DNA of 24,059 bases from a virus. Within the stretch, counting starts at the first letter, position 1. Each line of letters starts with the position of its first letter. The stretch spans positions 1 to 24,059 of IMG/VR virus record IMGVR_UViG_3300032011_000131; one strand, given 5' to 3'. The position numbers were made by a program, and so were the translations under genes. The notes under the pieces were generated by a model. It had not been told where the DNA came from. It ran no database searches and worked only from the letters and a program-made list of their open reading frames with translations. Shown in pieces: positions 23,664-24,059 of this stretch.

Positions 23664-24059
23664 AAGTATCTGTAACAGAAAAATGTAATCTTGGTTGTCC
23701 TTATTGTTATATTGCAAATCAAGACAAATTTATGACTACTGAAATTTTCGATAAAGCATGGCCTGAATTTATAAAGTTAGTAGATAGATCACATGCTGAT
23801 GCCAGAGGTAAATTTCACCTAACTTTTTTTGGCGGGGAACCTCTTTTAAATATGCCTGTAATTAAACATGCTACGAAAAAATGTAGATCAGGTGAATATG
23901 CTGAAAGACTTCATGCATTATCAATTATATCAAATATGACATTAATTAATGATGAGATTGCTGACTGGCTTGAAGAAAATCGAGTAGGGATTAGTTGGAG
24001 TTTTGATGGAATATCATCAAATGAATCCAGACCTGTTATTAAAAACATGGGAGAAAATA
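23645..24059 (+). CDS. Second radical SAM enzyme (3' truncated by window)
   Basis: ATG at 23645, overlapping the preceding gene by 19 bases, open to the window end (138 codons visible). Cluster motif C14-x3-C18-x2-C21 (EKCNLGCPYCY), FFGGEPLLN near residue 62 and ISWSFDG near 125 are the standard barrel motifs of peptide-modifying and anSME-like radical SAM proteins. The cluster motif follows almost immediately after the start, so there is no N-terminal extension, unlike the first enzyme. Whether it has a SPASM or twitch C-terminus lies outside the window. It is the third radical SAM gene here, after queE and the SPASM enzyme. Confidence 0.9.
   Translation, partial: MPEYHLEVSVTEKCNLGCPYCYIANQDKFMTTEIFDKAWPEFIKLVDRSHADARGKFHLTFFGGEPLLNMPVIKHATKKCRSGEYAERLHALSIISNMTLINDEIADWLEENRVGISWSFDGISSNESRPVIKNMGEN

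Overview
The window is a piece of a T4-like myovirus genome (tailed phage, AT-rich, every gene on the + strand). The order portal, prohead protease, scaffold, major capsid, then uvsY, uvsW, gp55, gp47 and gp46 is the core order I associate with marine T4-like phages such as cyanophages and pelagiphages. Nothing here fixes the host: there are no photosynthesis genes and I see no tRNA genes. Late promoters of T4 type (TATAAATA) appear at four gene starts, and a gp55 late sigma factor gene is present to read them.

Layout. (1) 1-5757, head module: portal gp20 (5' end cut by the window), three small genes of unknown role, prohead protease gp21, scaffold gp22 and major capsid gp23, closed by a strong terminator that overlaps a late promoter. 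(2) 5832-9801: a gp19-like tail-tube paralogue, recombination mediator UvsY, helicase UvsW, a putative glycosyltransferase-like protein and a 47-residue basic peptide gene. (3) 9805-14133: late sigma factor gp55, the gp47/gp46 nuclease with a small RHH-like gene between its subunits, peptide deformylase and a 55-residue overlapping gene. A perfect-consensus sigma70 promoter lies in the 3' end of gp47. (4) 14108-16244: QueD- and QueE-like deazapurine enzymes and an unknown gene. (5) 16281-19863: a late structural module with an Ig-like/baseplate-type protein, a fibre-like protein that opens with a Tyr-x-Gly-x array, and two fibre-like proteins sharing the same N-terminal motif. (6) 19865-24059: three unknown genes, then a protein ending in 14 tandem CNC(N/D)FCP heptads, a SPASM-type radical SAM enzyme, a small four-cysteine protein and a second radical SAM enzyme cut by the window end.

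The most interesting part is region 6. A cysteine-repeat protein followed directly by a SPASM radical SAM enzyme and a second radical SAM protein resembles a RiPP-type (ribosomally made, post-translationally modified peptide) locus. It sits downstream of fibre genes in a virus, on the same strand and with tight gene spacing. The simplest hypothesis is a virion or fibre-associated protein whose Cys/Asn/Asp/Phe repeats are cross-linked or otherwise modified by phage-encoded radical enzymes. The chemistry and the virion location are inference.

Tight packing and ATGA overlaps (uvsY/uvsW, 55/47, the RHH gene/46, 46/deformylase, 19865/20389 and rSAM1/23289) point to translationally coupled operons. 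The only non-coding stretches are short (at most about 115 bases) and hold promoters, a terminator and an inverted repeat. There is no gene-free stretch above 300 bases.
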